A stretch of DNA of 20,460 bases, from positions 1,801,122 to 1,821,581 of the forward strand of contig BFEA01000196.1 of assembly GCA_003427395.1 (NCBI GenBank), given 5' to 3'. How positions within the stretch are numbered: position 1 is the stretch's first letter; the number at the start of each line of letters is the position of its first letter. Positions 8,612 to 19,672 of this stretch are shown here, piece after piece. The notes under the pieces were generated by a model that saw only the letters and a program-made list of their open reading frames with translations, had not been told where the DNA came from and did no database searches. The position numbers were made by a program, and so were the translations under genes. This DNA comes from Chara braunii (Eukaryota > Streptophyta > Charophyceae > Charales > Characeae).

Positions 8612-9114
8612 AAAGGAACACGAGTTTTTTGGGTTATTATCTGAACCTCATCTCAAGACGGTCTTGACGCACCCATAAATTTCAGTATAGAGCACTACAT
8701 AGGTTGTCTGAGTGCCCGCCTAAGAGGATCGACTGTATCAATGTTGTGCAAGAAACTCCTCATCATAAATTTCTTTGTCTCGCGTTTTCGGGGAGAAAAC
8801 ATAATTTTTTCTCCTTCAATTCTTCATTCTTTCTTGTATTTTATTACGTAGTCTGTATCAATCTTCTTAGATGAAGAAGCACGCATCGACTTTGTCATCG
8901 CTACGAGAATAGCTGTAGTAGGATTCTCATCATCTGAGGATAACATTATTTTCACGCTCTAACTCTTAGTCGCATCCTTCCTTCTATCTGATCGCACTCG
9001 CTTAGCTTCCACTTTTTCCTTCATTGAAGGAAACATAGAGACGTCTCTAAGGTTATCCTCCCACTTGACATACTTCCACTCGTCAAGTATCACTATCCCT
9101 TCGTCAATAGATCA
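8612..9114 (-). pseudogene. Gag-protease linker region, decayed
   Basis: A long minus-strand frame, interrupted by only a few stops (TAG near 8960, TGA near 8837), covers about 9095-8690. It begins EGIVILDEWKYVKWEDNLRD and carries Lys/Arg/Glu-rich helical sequence with a Ser/Asp cluster (MLSSDDENPTTAIL). It lies between the gag zinc knuckle and the protease active-site segment, so it is the expected link of the polyprotein. No catalytic motif is visible and none is expected. Confidence 0.5.
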
Positions 9115-10579
9115 TTAGAGGTATCGACAATCCATCGTCATATGCTCGTCTGATCTACAAAAGATGAAAAAGTTTCTATGAGTACAAGGTTTATCTTTTG
9201 CACTCCTATTACTCTGTTCTTTAACAACTTGTACATCTTGACTCGGAGGACCAGACGATCTAGGATAGTTATGACGTCGAAACTCTGTACCATTCAAATA
9301 TTCTCTGTCACGGTCTAGTCTCTCATATTGACCACGAGAATCATCTTGACGATCTCCACCTCGGTTCATCCTCTTAAATCTAACGTGGGATTCATACCGA
9401 CGGTCTCCATGTATATCTCAACATCCTCGAGAATCATCTTGATCCCTGCGATTGAAATCCCTGGGGCTTCTGTACCCATCTAGGTTGCGATCCTATCGAG
9501 GGTTACGAGGATATATCTTCATCTAGCCTCTCCTCCAATAGATATTGTTTTCATCCTTCATTCCCATGTCTCGGAAACGATCACAACTACGGTATCGATC
9601 AATCTCATTGTGGTCACATTGCCAGAGATTTCTTTCTCCATTTCTTGAGCTCAGTAACCTGCTAGGGTTCGAGGGTTTATGTCCTCGACATTCCTCTAAA
9701 ATTTCGTCGATCTTATATTAGAGAGTATGGAGAACCAGGTTTATCCCAATAAGTAGTTGCTCATGTTTTCGTTTGAACGTTGGTCACTTGTCTGGCAAGA
9801 CCTTTCGTCACTTCCCTTATCTCTCTTACTTCCTCCACCTTATCTGTTGATCGTCGAGCTCGGACATCACCGAGATTATAATGTCGATCTGCCAAACACT
9901 CTCATATTCTCCTTATGTCCCTGACTTCAAATCTCTGATGGAGCATCTTATGTCGTCAAGCTTGAAAATGTCATATAGCTTTGCCTTATATGTAGTTCAT
10001 CGCCTATCCCTTGGCCTCGCATCCTTGATTTCCTTACTCGGACTTGGATCAAAATTGAGAGAGAAATTATTTATAATCTCATATACGGACCACTAGCTAT
10101 GATAGGCCTGAAGCTCTAATTTTTTCATATAGTAAGTGATACCATATCCTCTCAAAAGAGGAGTTTGGTATCCAACTTTGACAGTTGATGGGAATAATAT
10201 ACTGGTCTAATATCTCGTAGGAAAATATGTAATATACTTGTTGCCTGACATACAAGTCTCTCCAGTCATCTTTTCGTCTGTGTCATCTTCTCTCCCTACA
10301 CTTATACATCGATGCGCGTCGACCACTCATCTCTTTCGTGAAGCTTGGAGATTTGGTTTTATTCTCTCCTCGTATCATCAAAACAACTCTATCAGGATCT
10401 GTTGTAACCGGTCCACCAAGTACATTGGGTTCTCCATCAGTTGGTGGGTCCATACATCTCAAGGGGGAGTAACGTCTGATTCGCTCCTTGAGATCTCATG
10501 AGGTGCGATCCGGCGAAGCGCGATATACACTCGACTGATTATCCATAGCCGGTTGAGGCCCCAACGTGTAAAACTCCAT
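9115..10579 (-). pseudogene. Retroelement gag (capsid/nucleocapsid), decayed
   Basis: Gag forms the particle that packages element RNA. A plausible start is ATG 10579 (MEFYTLGPQPAMDNQ), with another Met in frame at 10546. The N-terminal part runs to about 10303, then shifts frame and stays in one frame with few stops for about 460 bases, including VGYQTPLLRGYGITYYMKKL and AKLYDIFKLDDIRCSIRDL. A heptad-like Glu/Lys/Val segment (9859-9764) looks like a coiled coil. The C-terminal part is Arg/Asp/Gly-rich and ends in a CCHC zinc knuckle whose first Cys is Phe (TTC at 9168-9166), leaving FIFCRSDEHMTMDC. Many stops are TGA in place of likely CGA. About 490 codons. Confidence 0.65.
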
Positions 10580-10902
10580 ACACCTAAATATCCTTACACA
10601 TTAGATAGTCGATTGAAAAATAAAAATAATAGGTAGCCGTAACATGAAATCAACGCCGGCAGGCCAAACCTAAAATTCTAATCCGGTCTGGTGGATTATT
10701 TTTATGTCCGGAATAATCCTCCACCTCTGTATCCTTTTGCATCTATGAGAAGAATTTCTTAGAATAAGTCGCAGCTCTAACTGACCTCGGAAAGTTTATA
10801 ATCGCCTCTCATCCATTGAGTTTCAGCCCTTCTTCTTTTGGAGTTGGAGGCTTAGGTAACTTGTTGAATATAAAATTTTATCATTCGAGATAACATGATC
10901 CC
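10580..10902 (-). pseudogene. Junction between upstream ORF and gag, weakly coding
   Basis: Protein-like minus-strand pieces persist here: MQKDTEVEDYSGHKNNPPDR (ATG 10742, stop 10652-10650) and, just before, IMLSRMIKFYIQQ. The frame then touches the gag start. Whether this was the leader between two ORFs or part of one continuous polyprotein cannot be settled from a copy this decayed. Confidence 0.35.
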
Positions 10903-13900
10903 TTACATTTTTTTTTCTTTTTTCCCCCTAAGCTTCGAGGCAGCTATTCCCGAACACCTCGAATACAGGCAGAATTTTTCCCTTTCGCTTGCCAATGGCA
11001 GATAAATCCCAATGTGATATATGTCTAAATCGAGGAAATACACTGTTATCACATACAAATAATTTTTTTCCCAACCGCTTTCGACTACCTAGTATTTATC
11101 ACAACTTCAAATGGAAAGACCTCTCTCCTACCGATATCGTACAAACATCACATAACATTTTCGACCTCCTGTTCAAGTGACGCCCTACCTTTCGTGTATT
11201 TTCATCTTCTTCTTGCTAGTTCCTTATCATATATCTTTCTACGTGAACTCGTTTTTTCCCATCTTTGTTATATATCTTTTTCAACTTACTACTGATGTTG
11301 TAGTGTTTTTTCGGTGTTACTCTGCTGTCAAATCTATAGCAACTAGCATTCTTTCAAAGAACACCTTTAAGACAAGGAAAACTGCCTCAAAATCCCCGTC
11401 ATCACATGTATCATCTATAGTTTGCATAGTCTCTAATATCTCACTTCGGTATCTCTTGTGAGCCTCTAGTGGTTTAATGGTAGCTCCGTCTACTATTACC
11501 TTTGATAATTCCCCTAACTCTTGGGCTTGATCTTTCGATATATTCTTAGTTTCATTCAAAGTTTTTTTTCACGAGTGAATCACAAATTCATTGTCAAATA
11601 GAGTCGTAGTAGATTTAAATCGGACTAAATGTCCATCATCGGCACCAAGTCAAATTGCAGTCTTCCTAACATCATTCACCGCTCTTCTATAACATTTTCC
11701 TTCGTTTGTTAACTGTAACCTCAAGTATTGCACATGAATCTGCACATATATACCTGATCCTTCTAATTTGTTTTCCAAATTCACAGCTACTCATCGTACA
11801 CAATCAAGATGTCATTTCTCCTCGTCTTTCTTCGCTTTCTCGTGTTATTAAATCCTCTGACGCTTCTAATGATTCTCACCCCCGTTCAAATTTCTCCCTC
11901 ATTCCCTCAAAAAACTCATTCCTCCATCTCTTTACTGATTTTCTTTCTTCTTTAAAAATATTTTTTAATTTTGTCGTCTTGTGTTTCAATCTAAGTAGAC
12001 TACTCTCATCAATCCGTGTGCCAATTCTTTAACTTTAACGGTGCAATGATATATTCCTTCACTTTTTTCACTCTTTCATCTTCCATCATACTTCTTCATG
12101 CTCTTACCTCTATTACTGTTTCATTGAAAAACAACTCGGCACGTAGATACTCTTCAGACCGTACCATAACTTCATAAAAGATCTTCGTCTGAAATGTTAC
12201 AAAAGTTAGTACTGCCACCTTTTGTTCGGTGATGAAACATCGCTAGTCTTAGACACGCTGATTTGGTTAAACTTTCATCAATGTGAGCCACGAGTAAAAC
12301 TATCACTTTAAAGCCTTCACTCACAAACTGTCTCTTTATAGTTGTCCCGGGATTCGATCGACCAAGCATGGTTCACCCAACTCTCCCAGAACAATAATCT
12401 TAGTTCTTCTAGGTCAAGGTATTTGTAAGTGTCGTCGACAAAATTCAACAAGGATGACCTTTGTAAGGCAGTCTGTCTAGCAGGTAGCCTTGACTACATC
12501 TCTTACATACTGTTCATCAAAAGGAGCTCATCGCGTGCATATAGCAAAATATATATCTCTAAAACAAGGTTTCAATCCAACCTGAGAGCACGAAATATCT
12601 CGTCAAAAGCTATGGCCAGAACGGTAAATTCTTTATATAGATGAATAACTATAAATTTGTGCAAGGTATATCTCCTAGCATCCAAATGATAGATTCCTTA
12701 ACTCGGAGACCCAAATAGGACTCGAATCATATATCGACCTGATACAAAGCGACTTAGCCTATGGATCAATATCAATCGACGTGTCAAAGCTTCATATCTT
12801 CACCATCTCCTACTAGCACCGATAAGGGTTAACCTTGTTTCAATGTCTTAAGAACTCTCAAATATAAGGCAGCCTACAACTTCCACTTGTCAAAATCCCC
12901 TCACGTCCCGACTCTCAACGATCATGATCCAGAGGTAGACATCAGGCGCCAACCATGTGCCCTTGTAGTCAATAGGAATCCTCCCACACGTCTCCAATCA
13001 TACGAGGAGAGGTATATAGTACTCGAGCGAGGTTTCTGTATGTCTTAGCAAGATTCTAACTTTGAATGAATCTGAATAGCGAATCAACAAATAATCCCAC
13101 CACACGTCTGATTCATTATGCATATCTCCATCCGCTTAACTCGAACTTATGTGCGCCCTCTTTTACCTTTAAACCCCTTCACGAGTCCAGAGTGTCTATG
13201 CTCAAAATTCGACCACTATCCTTGGATAGTCAATCGTTTCAAAGACACTCTCTCCGATCTTATTGTCATCATCACCTTCTCACTCAAGATCCACCTCGTC
13301 AGCGTCGTTCCCATCTGGTTCCCAATCATCGTCGTCAGTATCATCGTCTCTCACCATCCCTCCACCACGCATCCAAATCATCGAAAAATAGTCTACCCAC
13401 GGAATTGACGTAGTCAGGGCTAGCTCTAAACTCTTTTTTGAAGAGATCTCATTCATAGGAGGGTTGAGGAGACCTCCACTCCGAAGACGTGGCAAACACC
13501 TACTTTCTACAAAAAGTGGGGCCTATCGAACGAATTAACTCTATGAGTTGAACTCTCTCGACTCCCCAGCGTAACCCTACGATCACTAAGGAGTAAAACG
13601 TTTAGTCTACGTTAAGATCTACTTGAAAAAACATATTGAGCTCCTCCAAGGTTAGATACGATTCCACTAACCTTCCTAACCCCCCCCCACTGCTCATCTA
13701 CTACAAAGGAAGGAAATGTCCTCCTTAGCCTACGGTTTGAGTATGGGAAGAACCTGGCTTCGACAAACAAAAGATCGTCCGTAATAGTCATAGCAAGAAA
13801 CTCGTTGGACCATTTACGAAGCATCTAATCCTCGTTCAGCCTAAAAATATTTACCTTCTCCTGAAGATACCTCTCTACCCAGTCTATAAGCTTACAGGAT

Positions 13901-14592
13901 CGTCATTTCACGAGAATAAGAACGACTTTTTTTGCCACGCCTAAGCTCAAATAGACATACTTCTTCACTTCTTCCCATCCGGTTCGAGTGATGGCTCTAC
14001 CTTTATAATCGTGGTTGTTCCTCATAACACAAAGCATCCAAAGTCGAAACGCAAGTCATAGAAGTATCGACCTTCACCTACAATAAGCCATCCTCTCCTG
14101 GAGTATGACGAGCTGGTAGGGTGAACTCGACCAGATCCCCTTTTATAAGTTCCGGAGGTTGATGTGACCTCTCAGTTGAAATCTGGTACTCTTCGACCGA
14201 TGCAGATGGCTACATCCGTAGAAGTAGAACTCGACCCTAAAGCAGTAGGACGGTGATTTAATAGAGGCAATAATGCACACCATAAAAAATCCGGGAGCAT
14301 CTACTCACCCTCTGGGGTCAACTAGGACAACAACCCTACGTAAAAATCAGCGAAAACAACCTTCCCTAAATGAGGAGCACTCTAACTTATCGTTCTCGCT
14401 CCAGAACAGTGGTTACTCCTACGCTTCAACCTCTAGCGAGTTTTTCAACCACAGAGCACTCCCCCTGTGTTATGCGTGAACTACTCTGAATGAAGGCGTG
14501 AAGGTGGTCTAACTCAGTTATCGATCTCTTGTCTCATGCCGACCTAGCTCATGGGGTTTAGAGTCGGGCCGAAGCCTCACTAATCTCCGCAT
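10903..14592 (-). pseudogene. Large unidentified ORF upstream of gag, decayed
   Basis: I do not recognise this product. Starting at ATG 14592, minus-strand blocks read as protein for 3.7 kb: 14592-14521; 14518-14429; 14460-14350; 14363-14181; 14179-14081; 14040-13456; 13495-12320 (one frame with about a dozen stops and a local excursion near 13200-13110); 12330-12172; 12179-12012; 11995-11690; 11688-11320; 11192-11052; 11052-10906. Neighbouring blocks overlap by a few bases, as small indels would produce. Features seen are a basic N-terminus (MRRLVRLRPD), an acidic patch DDDTDDDDWEPDGNDADEVD (about 13345), and a long charged, probably helical part from about 12180 to 11320 (VRSEEYLRAELFFNETVIEV, ERKSVKRWRNEFFEGMREKF). 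It precedes gag on the same strand with similar decay. It could be an extra retroelement ORF or an unrelated gene. Confidence 0.5.
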
Positions 14593-14714
14593 CCGAGTAA
14601 CATGGTGCTACACAAGGTCACGACAAACACACACAGAAGTGAGGAAGAAAAGTTGGTCCAAATAGAGCTCATGTTTTTTATTCAAAAAAAAAAATCGAAA
14701 AGAAGGCATGTGTT
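14593..14714. other. Short spacer upstream of the large relic
   Basis: No feature recognised. A 5' LTR for the minus-strand element would be expected from here upward, but no sequence matching the candidate LTR border near 3827 was seen. Confidence 0.4.
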
Positions 14715-15030
14715 TTATATGAATTTTGCACATGTACTTTATTCAAATATAGCACCCTGGCATTATTCGAATGCTAAGCCCTTTGTTGTATTTAAGTATA
14801 ACACCCCGTGTTATATTCGAGTAGTACCTTCGAGTTGTATTCGAACACCGACCATGTGTTCTATTTGAACACCGACTATGTGTTCTATTTGAACATCGAC
14901 TTTGTGTTCTATTTGAATACCAAACTTAAATTCAAACTCGCATTATTTTCGAATAAAAAGTGTGTGTTGTATTCAAATAGAACACGGGATCTGTATTTGA
15001 ATACAGAGCACGTAATGTATTCGAGAGAAA
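14715..15030. repeat. 24-bp minisatellite, GTGTTCTATTTGAACACCGACTAT type
   Basis: CTATTTGAA starts at 14861, 14885 and 14909, and a TGTATTCGAACACCGACC copy sits near 14837, giving an exact 24-bp period. Looser copies (26-28 bp spacing) extend from about 14715 to 15025. Because 24 is a multiple of three, one plus-strand frame shows the octapeptide VFYLNTDY repeated, but nothing suggests it is translated. Two inverted repeats are included: TATAACAC-CCC-GTGTTATA (14797-14815) and CTGTATT-TG-AATACAG (14991-15006). Confidence 0.8.
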
Positions 15031-15338
15031 TTATATAATGTTCATAATTTATGCGTTTTAAAAAAACACTAGCTAAGCGTACGAAGTGTCAGCAGTGGGT
15101 GTCATGCCCTCAAAAATAAGAAATGTTGTAGGCAACCTGAGATGGACCACTCGCATAAACTGGGACAGTCTTAAGAAAAAAAAACAAAAAAAATTATGGG
15201 GTAACAAAAAATTGCATAAAACAGGCTACCAAGTCTAAGTTTAATTCACAAATTAAAAAAATGAATAATAGAAAAAAAAAAGGAGAAGGAAGGGCGAGGA
15301 GAGACAGACAAAGAAAGAGAGATGAAATAAAAAGATCG
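15031..15338. other. Spacer, A-rich, without a gene
   Basis: A-rich sequence with several A runs (around 15176-15191 and 15271-15280). TGTCATGCCCT at 15100 resembles common Ty3/gypsy LTR starts, but no partner end or internal region was found. Nothing else recognised. Confidence 0.4.
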
Positions 15339-15814
<476 letters not shown>

Positions 15815-15859
15815 CTCTCCCCCTACTTATTTATCTCTCTCTTCCCATATATCTTTTAA

Positions 15860-17170
15860 GGGCAATTATATAACCGAAAGTGAGGACGACCAGCTAAGAA
15901 TGTTTCATTAAGGCAAGGTCTGGACGACCGCCCAATCAACATCTGAGTGGTGTATGAGCAGAAGGATTGGGTTCCTCGACAGTGTGCGTCGAGGAGTGAA
16001 GGGAGGAAGTTGATTACACCATGATAATAAAGCTCATGTCATCTTCTTCTTTATATCTTGTGTCATGTGTCATTATCTTCTTCATTATCTTCATCTCTCT
16101 CTTTCTGCTTCTCCTATAAGACCAATCAACTTCCTTCGTTGGAACGATACTCTTGGAGCACCCCACGAACAAAAACTCCTTGCAACTTTTTGCGACGATA
16201 CTCCTCAAAACTTTCGAATCGACCCTGTCCTTGCTGATTGTAATTGAGATGAATTACAACATCCACATATTTCCAAATGTTCATGCTTCTATTATATCCT
16301 CTATTGCTTTCACAATATCTTGAATCATGTGAGAACCGTCAAGATGGGACAGGTGTGCAAGTGTCTTTTGGGGATTTATAGATTCAAGAGAGTCATATAT
16401 GGGAATATTAAAATTAGAAGAATTTGGTTGTCCCAAGCGTCCTGTATACACATGCAAATGGTCTCTTGATCATGTAAGAGTGAACATAACACAACTGACA
16501 AGAGACAGAGTAGTTGTAGCAACCGACAAAGCAGAAACAACAATAGTAGTGACAATCAGCGTTGACATATTGGATGGTGAACCAAAATCCGCAAGACCTT
16601 GAAAATTTGGATGAGATGCTGCTTCAAAGGGGAGTCTAAGGACCGATGTGAGCAAACTCGGGTTGGGGCCTCTTCTGTTTACTGAAGCCAAGGGTCACGG
16701 CGCCTGTCACTCGCCGCGCCCACTTCTGAGGTCCTCAGTGACCAGGAGGTTGTAGCGGGAACGATGAGAATGGTTGACCCTTCTGATAAACCGGTCCTAT
16801 AAGTGCTGTCTCAGACCGGGAATTTAAAGAAAACAACCACCAGAAATTAAATGCCTGTTGAGATCTACTGGTATAACCCGAAAGCTCGGTTCAACTTACA
16901 GCGCATTAGCAGCACAGATAATCCAAACCAGAAACACCGCAAGAAAATCAAATAACCTTCTCATACATTCCGAGGCTAGTGTCAAATCGTGATTGGGAAG
17001 TTTTTTCACTCGACTCCGAAGTAGAAATTGATACGCGGTGGTTTTGTTGTTTTTCGAGCTTAAAAGCAGAAAACGAAGAACTGCAGGATCTTGTCCATAC
17101 GGATCCCCAAGGGCTGAAACCCAAACGCAGTGCGATAATCTCTGCACTCTATTCAAAGACAAACGCTCAT
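15860..17170. other. Stretch without a supportable gene
   Basis: Open frames are short and lack family motifs. The most protein-like is a plus-strand frame ending at 16602 (NITQLTRDRVVVATDKAE), which has no ATG in good context and no neighbouring exon. A small palindrome, CTGAGG-T-CCTCAG, lies at 16726-16738. Nothing else recognised. Confidence 0.4.
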
Positions 17171-17174
17171 ATCA

Positions 17175-17605
17175 ACGAAGTTCCCCTCTTTTATTTGATT
17201 CTCTTCCTTTCTTTGTCTTTGTTGTTCTCCCTCTCTCTTCCCTTGTTCTCTCACTCTCATCTCTCTCCCTCACTAATCTACCTCTCCTCTTTCTTTCGGT
17301 CTGCCTCGCTGCCCCTCCTCCTCAGAGTCTTAGTGTGTCTTTCTTCTCTCTCTTTCTCTCTCTCTGCGTGTGTTGTATGTCTCTCTCCCTCGCCGTTCTC
17401 TCTTTTCTCCTCCTTGTTCTCTCTCTCTCTGTGCGTGTTCTCTCTCTCTCTCTCTCAGCGCAGTCCCCCAGTCTCGGCGCTGCCTTCAGTCTCTCTTCTT
17501 CAACTTCACTGTGCACTCCTTGTTTCTCTCTCTCGCTACCTGTTCTCTCTCTTTCTCTCCCTCTCTCTCTCTCTCTCTCTTTCTTTCTCTCTCTTTTTCT
17601 AATTA
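17175..17605. repeat. Long polypyrimidine (CT-rich) tract
   Basis: More than 400 bases of mixed CTCT, TTCT and CCCT with occasional G. The two long plus-strand frames (207 and 208 codons) and the Arg/Glu frame on the other strand follow from composition and are not genes. Imperfection suggests an old, degraded CT microsatellite. Confidence 0.8.
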
Positions 17606-18167
17606 GTAACTGGACTTGCTGTGTGATTTCACCCAACCCTTCTCAAGTGTCTGGATCACTTTAGTGAACTAATTGTAACTCCAAATTTAGTAATGCGCTT
17701 CTGCACTGACAATAACAAATTAAACTCATGTTCCCCCCCCTGTGCATGGGAACAGATGAAATGGGTGGTTCAGCCCCCCCCAGTTTCTTGTCACATGCCT
17801 GCGCAACTTTGGCAAATAGTTTGATATCGAAACATTCAGCATCTGTTTAAACAGCAGCGAACAAGATTGGACTTATTAAAAAAAAAAAACCGTTTCTCCC
17901 CAAACGTGAGGGTCGATGAAAACGGCAGATCATTCCGCTGTTTCTTTCGTGTATCTGGGCAGGTTTAGTGGATAGACTGTCGCCAAGTATACGACATGTG
18001 TCCGAACAGAGGTGATAACAAAAACCAACTTTTCCCTCCTTGCCTCTCCCACTTGCGGGATCAGTTCGACTCTGACCGTTTCCAGTCGGGTCGCGCCGAG
18101 AAAGTGTCCGTTCAGGATCAGATCAAGTCTAGATTCAACTTAGTTACCCGTGTATACAGAATATATG

Positions 18168-18171
<4 letters not shown>
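17606..18171. other. Spacer without a gene
   Basis: Contains two C runs (about 17733-17740 and 17774-17781) and an A-rich run near 17880. No open frame, RNA gene or transposon end recognised. Confidence 0.5.

Positions 18172-18260
<89 letters not shown>
18172..18260. repeat. (TA)n microsatellite, about 44 units
   Basis: Uninterrupted TA for 89 bases. Tyr-Ile repeat frames across it on both strands are artefacts. Confidence 0.97.
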
Positions 18261-18263
<3 letters not shown>

Positions 18264-18276
18264 TGCATGCACGTAT

Positions 18277-18309
18277 TGTAGCGGACGCACCAGGTGTGGT
18301 GCTCCGCTA
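18277..18309. repeat. Strong hairpin next to the TA tract, possible LTR edge
   Basis: TAGCGGA-c-GCACCA-ggtg-TGGTGC-TCCGCTA forms 13 base pairs with one bulged C and a four-base loop (18279-18309). It follows TG at 18277-18278, the dinucleotide expected at an LTR end. As the downstream flank of the minus-strand chromodomain element, this is a candidate outer end of its 3' LTR; no second copy is in the window to confirm. Confidence 0.55.
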
Positions 18310-19672
18310 GGACGGAGATGGAGATGGAGGAAGAAGGGGGAGCAAGATGGCACAACGCAGCTCCCCATGCAAGACTCCAACGCACGTACTCCAAAATGTG
18401 TAAGTGAGGAATGAGACTGAAAACAGACAATGGCTGGGGTATACCCCAGCGGACTAACGAGACTGGACTGGACTCGCTGGTACCGACAGAGGTACCGGCC
18501 TGGACTTGTCTACCCCGAATGTAACAAAGGCCTGTGAGAACAGGCCAGCGAACACGAGGTCCGCTACACGATCCTCGGCCTGTGATGGATCGCCTAGATA
18601 CAAACATACTTCCGCCAAGAAGCGGAACTCTACCAAAGAAAAGAAAACCTGAGTAGTCTAGGATGCGGACCAAGCTCCATGCTGAGTCCATGCGATGCAA
18701 CCTAGGATATAAAATGTCACAAAACAGCAATGTCACAGCTAACAGCCTAAGTGAAAGTAGGAGCAACTAACTAACATACATGTCCTAGGAAAGCAAAAAG
18801 TAGCGACAACTAGATCCTAGAATGTTGGAGGCACTAGCCTCAGTCTGGTAACAACTGACTGGTGTATAAGTCCTAAGAACAGCAACAGCATAACAACTAA
18901 ATCCTAGAAATGTCGGAGGCAGTAGCCTCAGTCTAAGAGCAACAAAGCAATCAACAAGACAACCATATGTCACATGAAAAGTGTGTCGCACACCAAAGGG
19001 TGGGATGGTCTCTGAGGGTGGCGAATGCAGCCTAGGGGTTGAAAACTCCTAAGGGCATCCACACATAGTGACAGGGGAAAACGCATGTCATCAGGCTCAA
19101 TGAGGGTAGGGAACTGGGAGCGAACAGAACCAATGACCCTAACAGATAGACCATCAAGGCGGGTAATGCTCGACTAAGGGGTGACTGCTATGGAGGGTCG
19201 ACCATGCAAGGGAACAAGGGAGCCTGGTATACTAGGCGCACCTAGATGAAGCATGCAGGGCTGCCTGACTAGGGCGTGAGGGCCGGCGAAGGGTAGAAAG
19301 ATGATGGGTAAGGGAATGACTCCTAAAGTGGGGGAGGTCGGAGCTAGATCCGTAAGATGGGAAACCAGGGCAACGCTACGGTCCCGATGCCTATGCGTAT
19401 ACCAAGGGAGAGCCCAACTCAGAGAAACCTGGCTAAAGGGAGACCATCATACGACACAAGCAGGGTACTATACAGGGTAGAGTGGTAAGAGAGTGGCGAC
19501 GTCTGAAGTAGGCAGAGCTGATCGTGATGAAGTCCATGAAGCTGCCGATGACGTCCACGATGAGAAGTCCGGAATGCCGTCGAGGAAGAGCCGCAGCGTC
19601 GACGAGCTGAAGTAGNAAAACTGATGTGGATGGAGTACTGAGAAGTCAAAGATGTGGGAAGGTAAGTCAGAG
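18310..19672 (-). other. 3' flank of chromodomain element (UTR and probable LTR)
   Basis: About 1.36 kb without a coding frame that continues pol. It is moderately GC-rich like the element and unlike the AT-rich spacer beyond the TA tract, so it is most likely 3' untranslated sequence and LTR. I could not place a polypurine tract. It contains a repeat pair at 18783-18943. The 208-codon minus-strand frame ending in the TA tract is not supported as a gene. Confidence 0.35.
18783..18943. repeat. Two 73-bp repeat copies spaced 88 bp
   Basis: Copy one starts TCCTAGGAAAGC at 18783, copy two TCCTAAGAACAGC at 18871. Both continue through ATCCTAGAA-TGT-GGAGGCA and TAGCCTCAGTCT to AGCAAC or TAACAAC. 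A third, much weaker copy may start near 18702 (CCTAGGATATAAAA). Confidence 0.75.

Noticed and set aside
10560-10590. TGTAAAAC at 10567 as a 5' LTR end with primer-binding site next to it
   Set aside because: A gag-like reading frame runs straight through it from ATG 10579, and no matching copy exists near 3827.
15100-15110. TGTCATGCCCT as a solo LTR start
   Set aside because: A short word only; no far end, target duplication or second copy was seen.
16399-16602. A 67-codon plus-strand frame with some protein-like sequence
   Set aside because: No ATG start in context, no supporting exon and no motif; the length is within chance.
16979-17664. Two overlapping plus-strand frames of about 207 codons, and an Arg/Glu frame opposite
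   Set aside because: All follow from the polypyrimidine tract; the residues are almost only Ser, Leu, Phe or Arg, Glu.
18140-18766. 208-codon minus-strand frame running into the TA tract
   Set aside because: One third is Tyr-Ile repeat. The rest has no family motif and lies in presumed LTR sequence.
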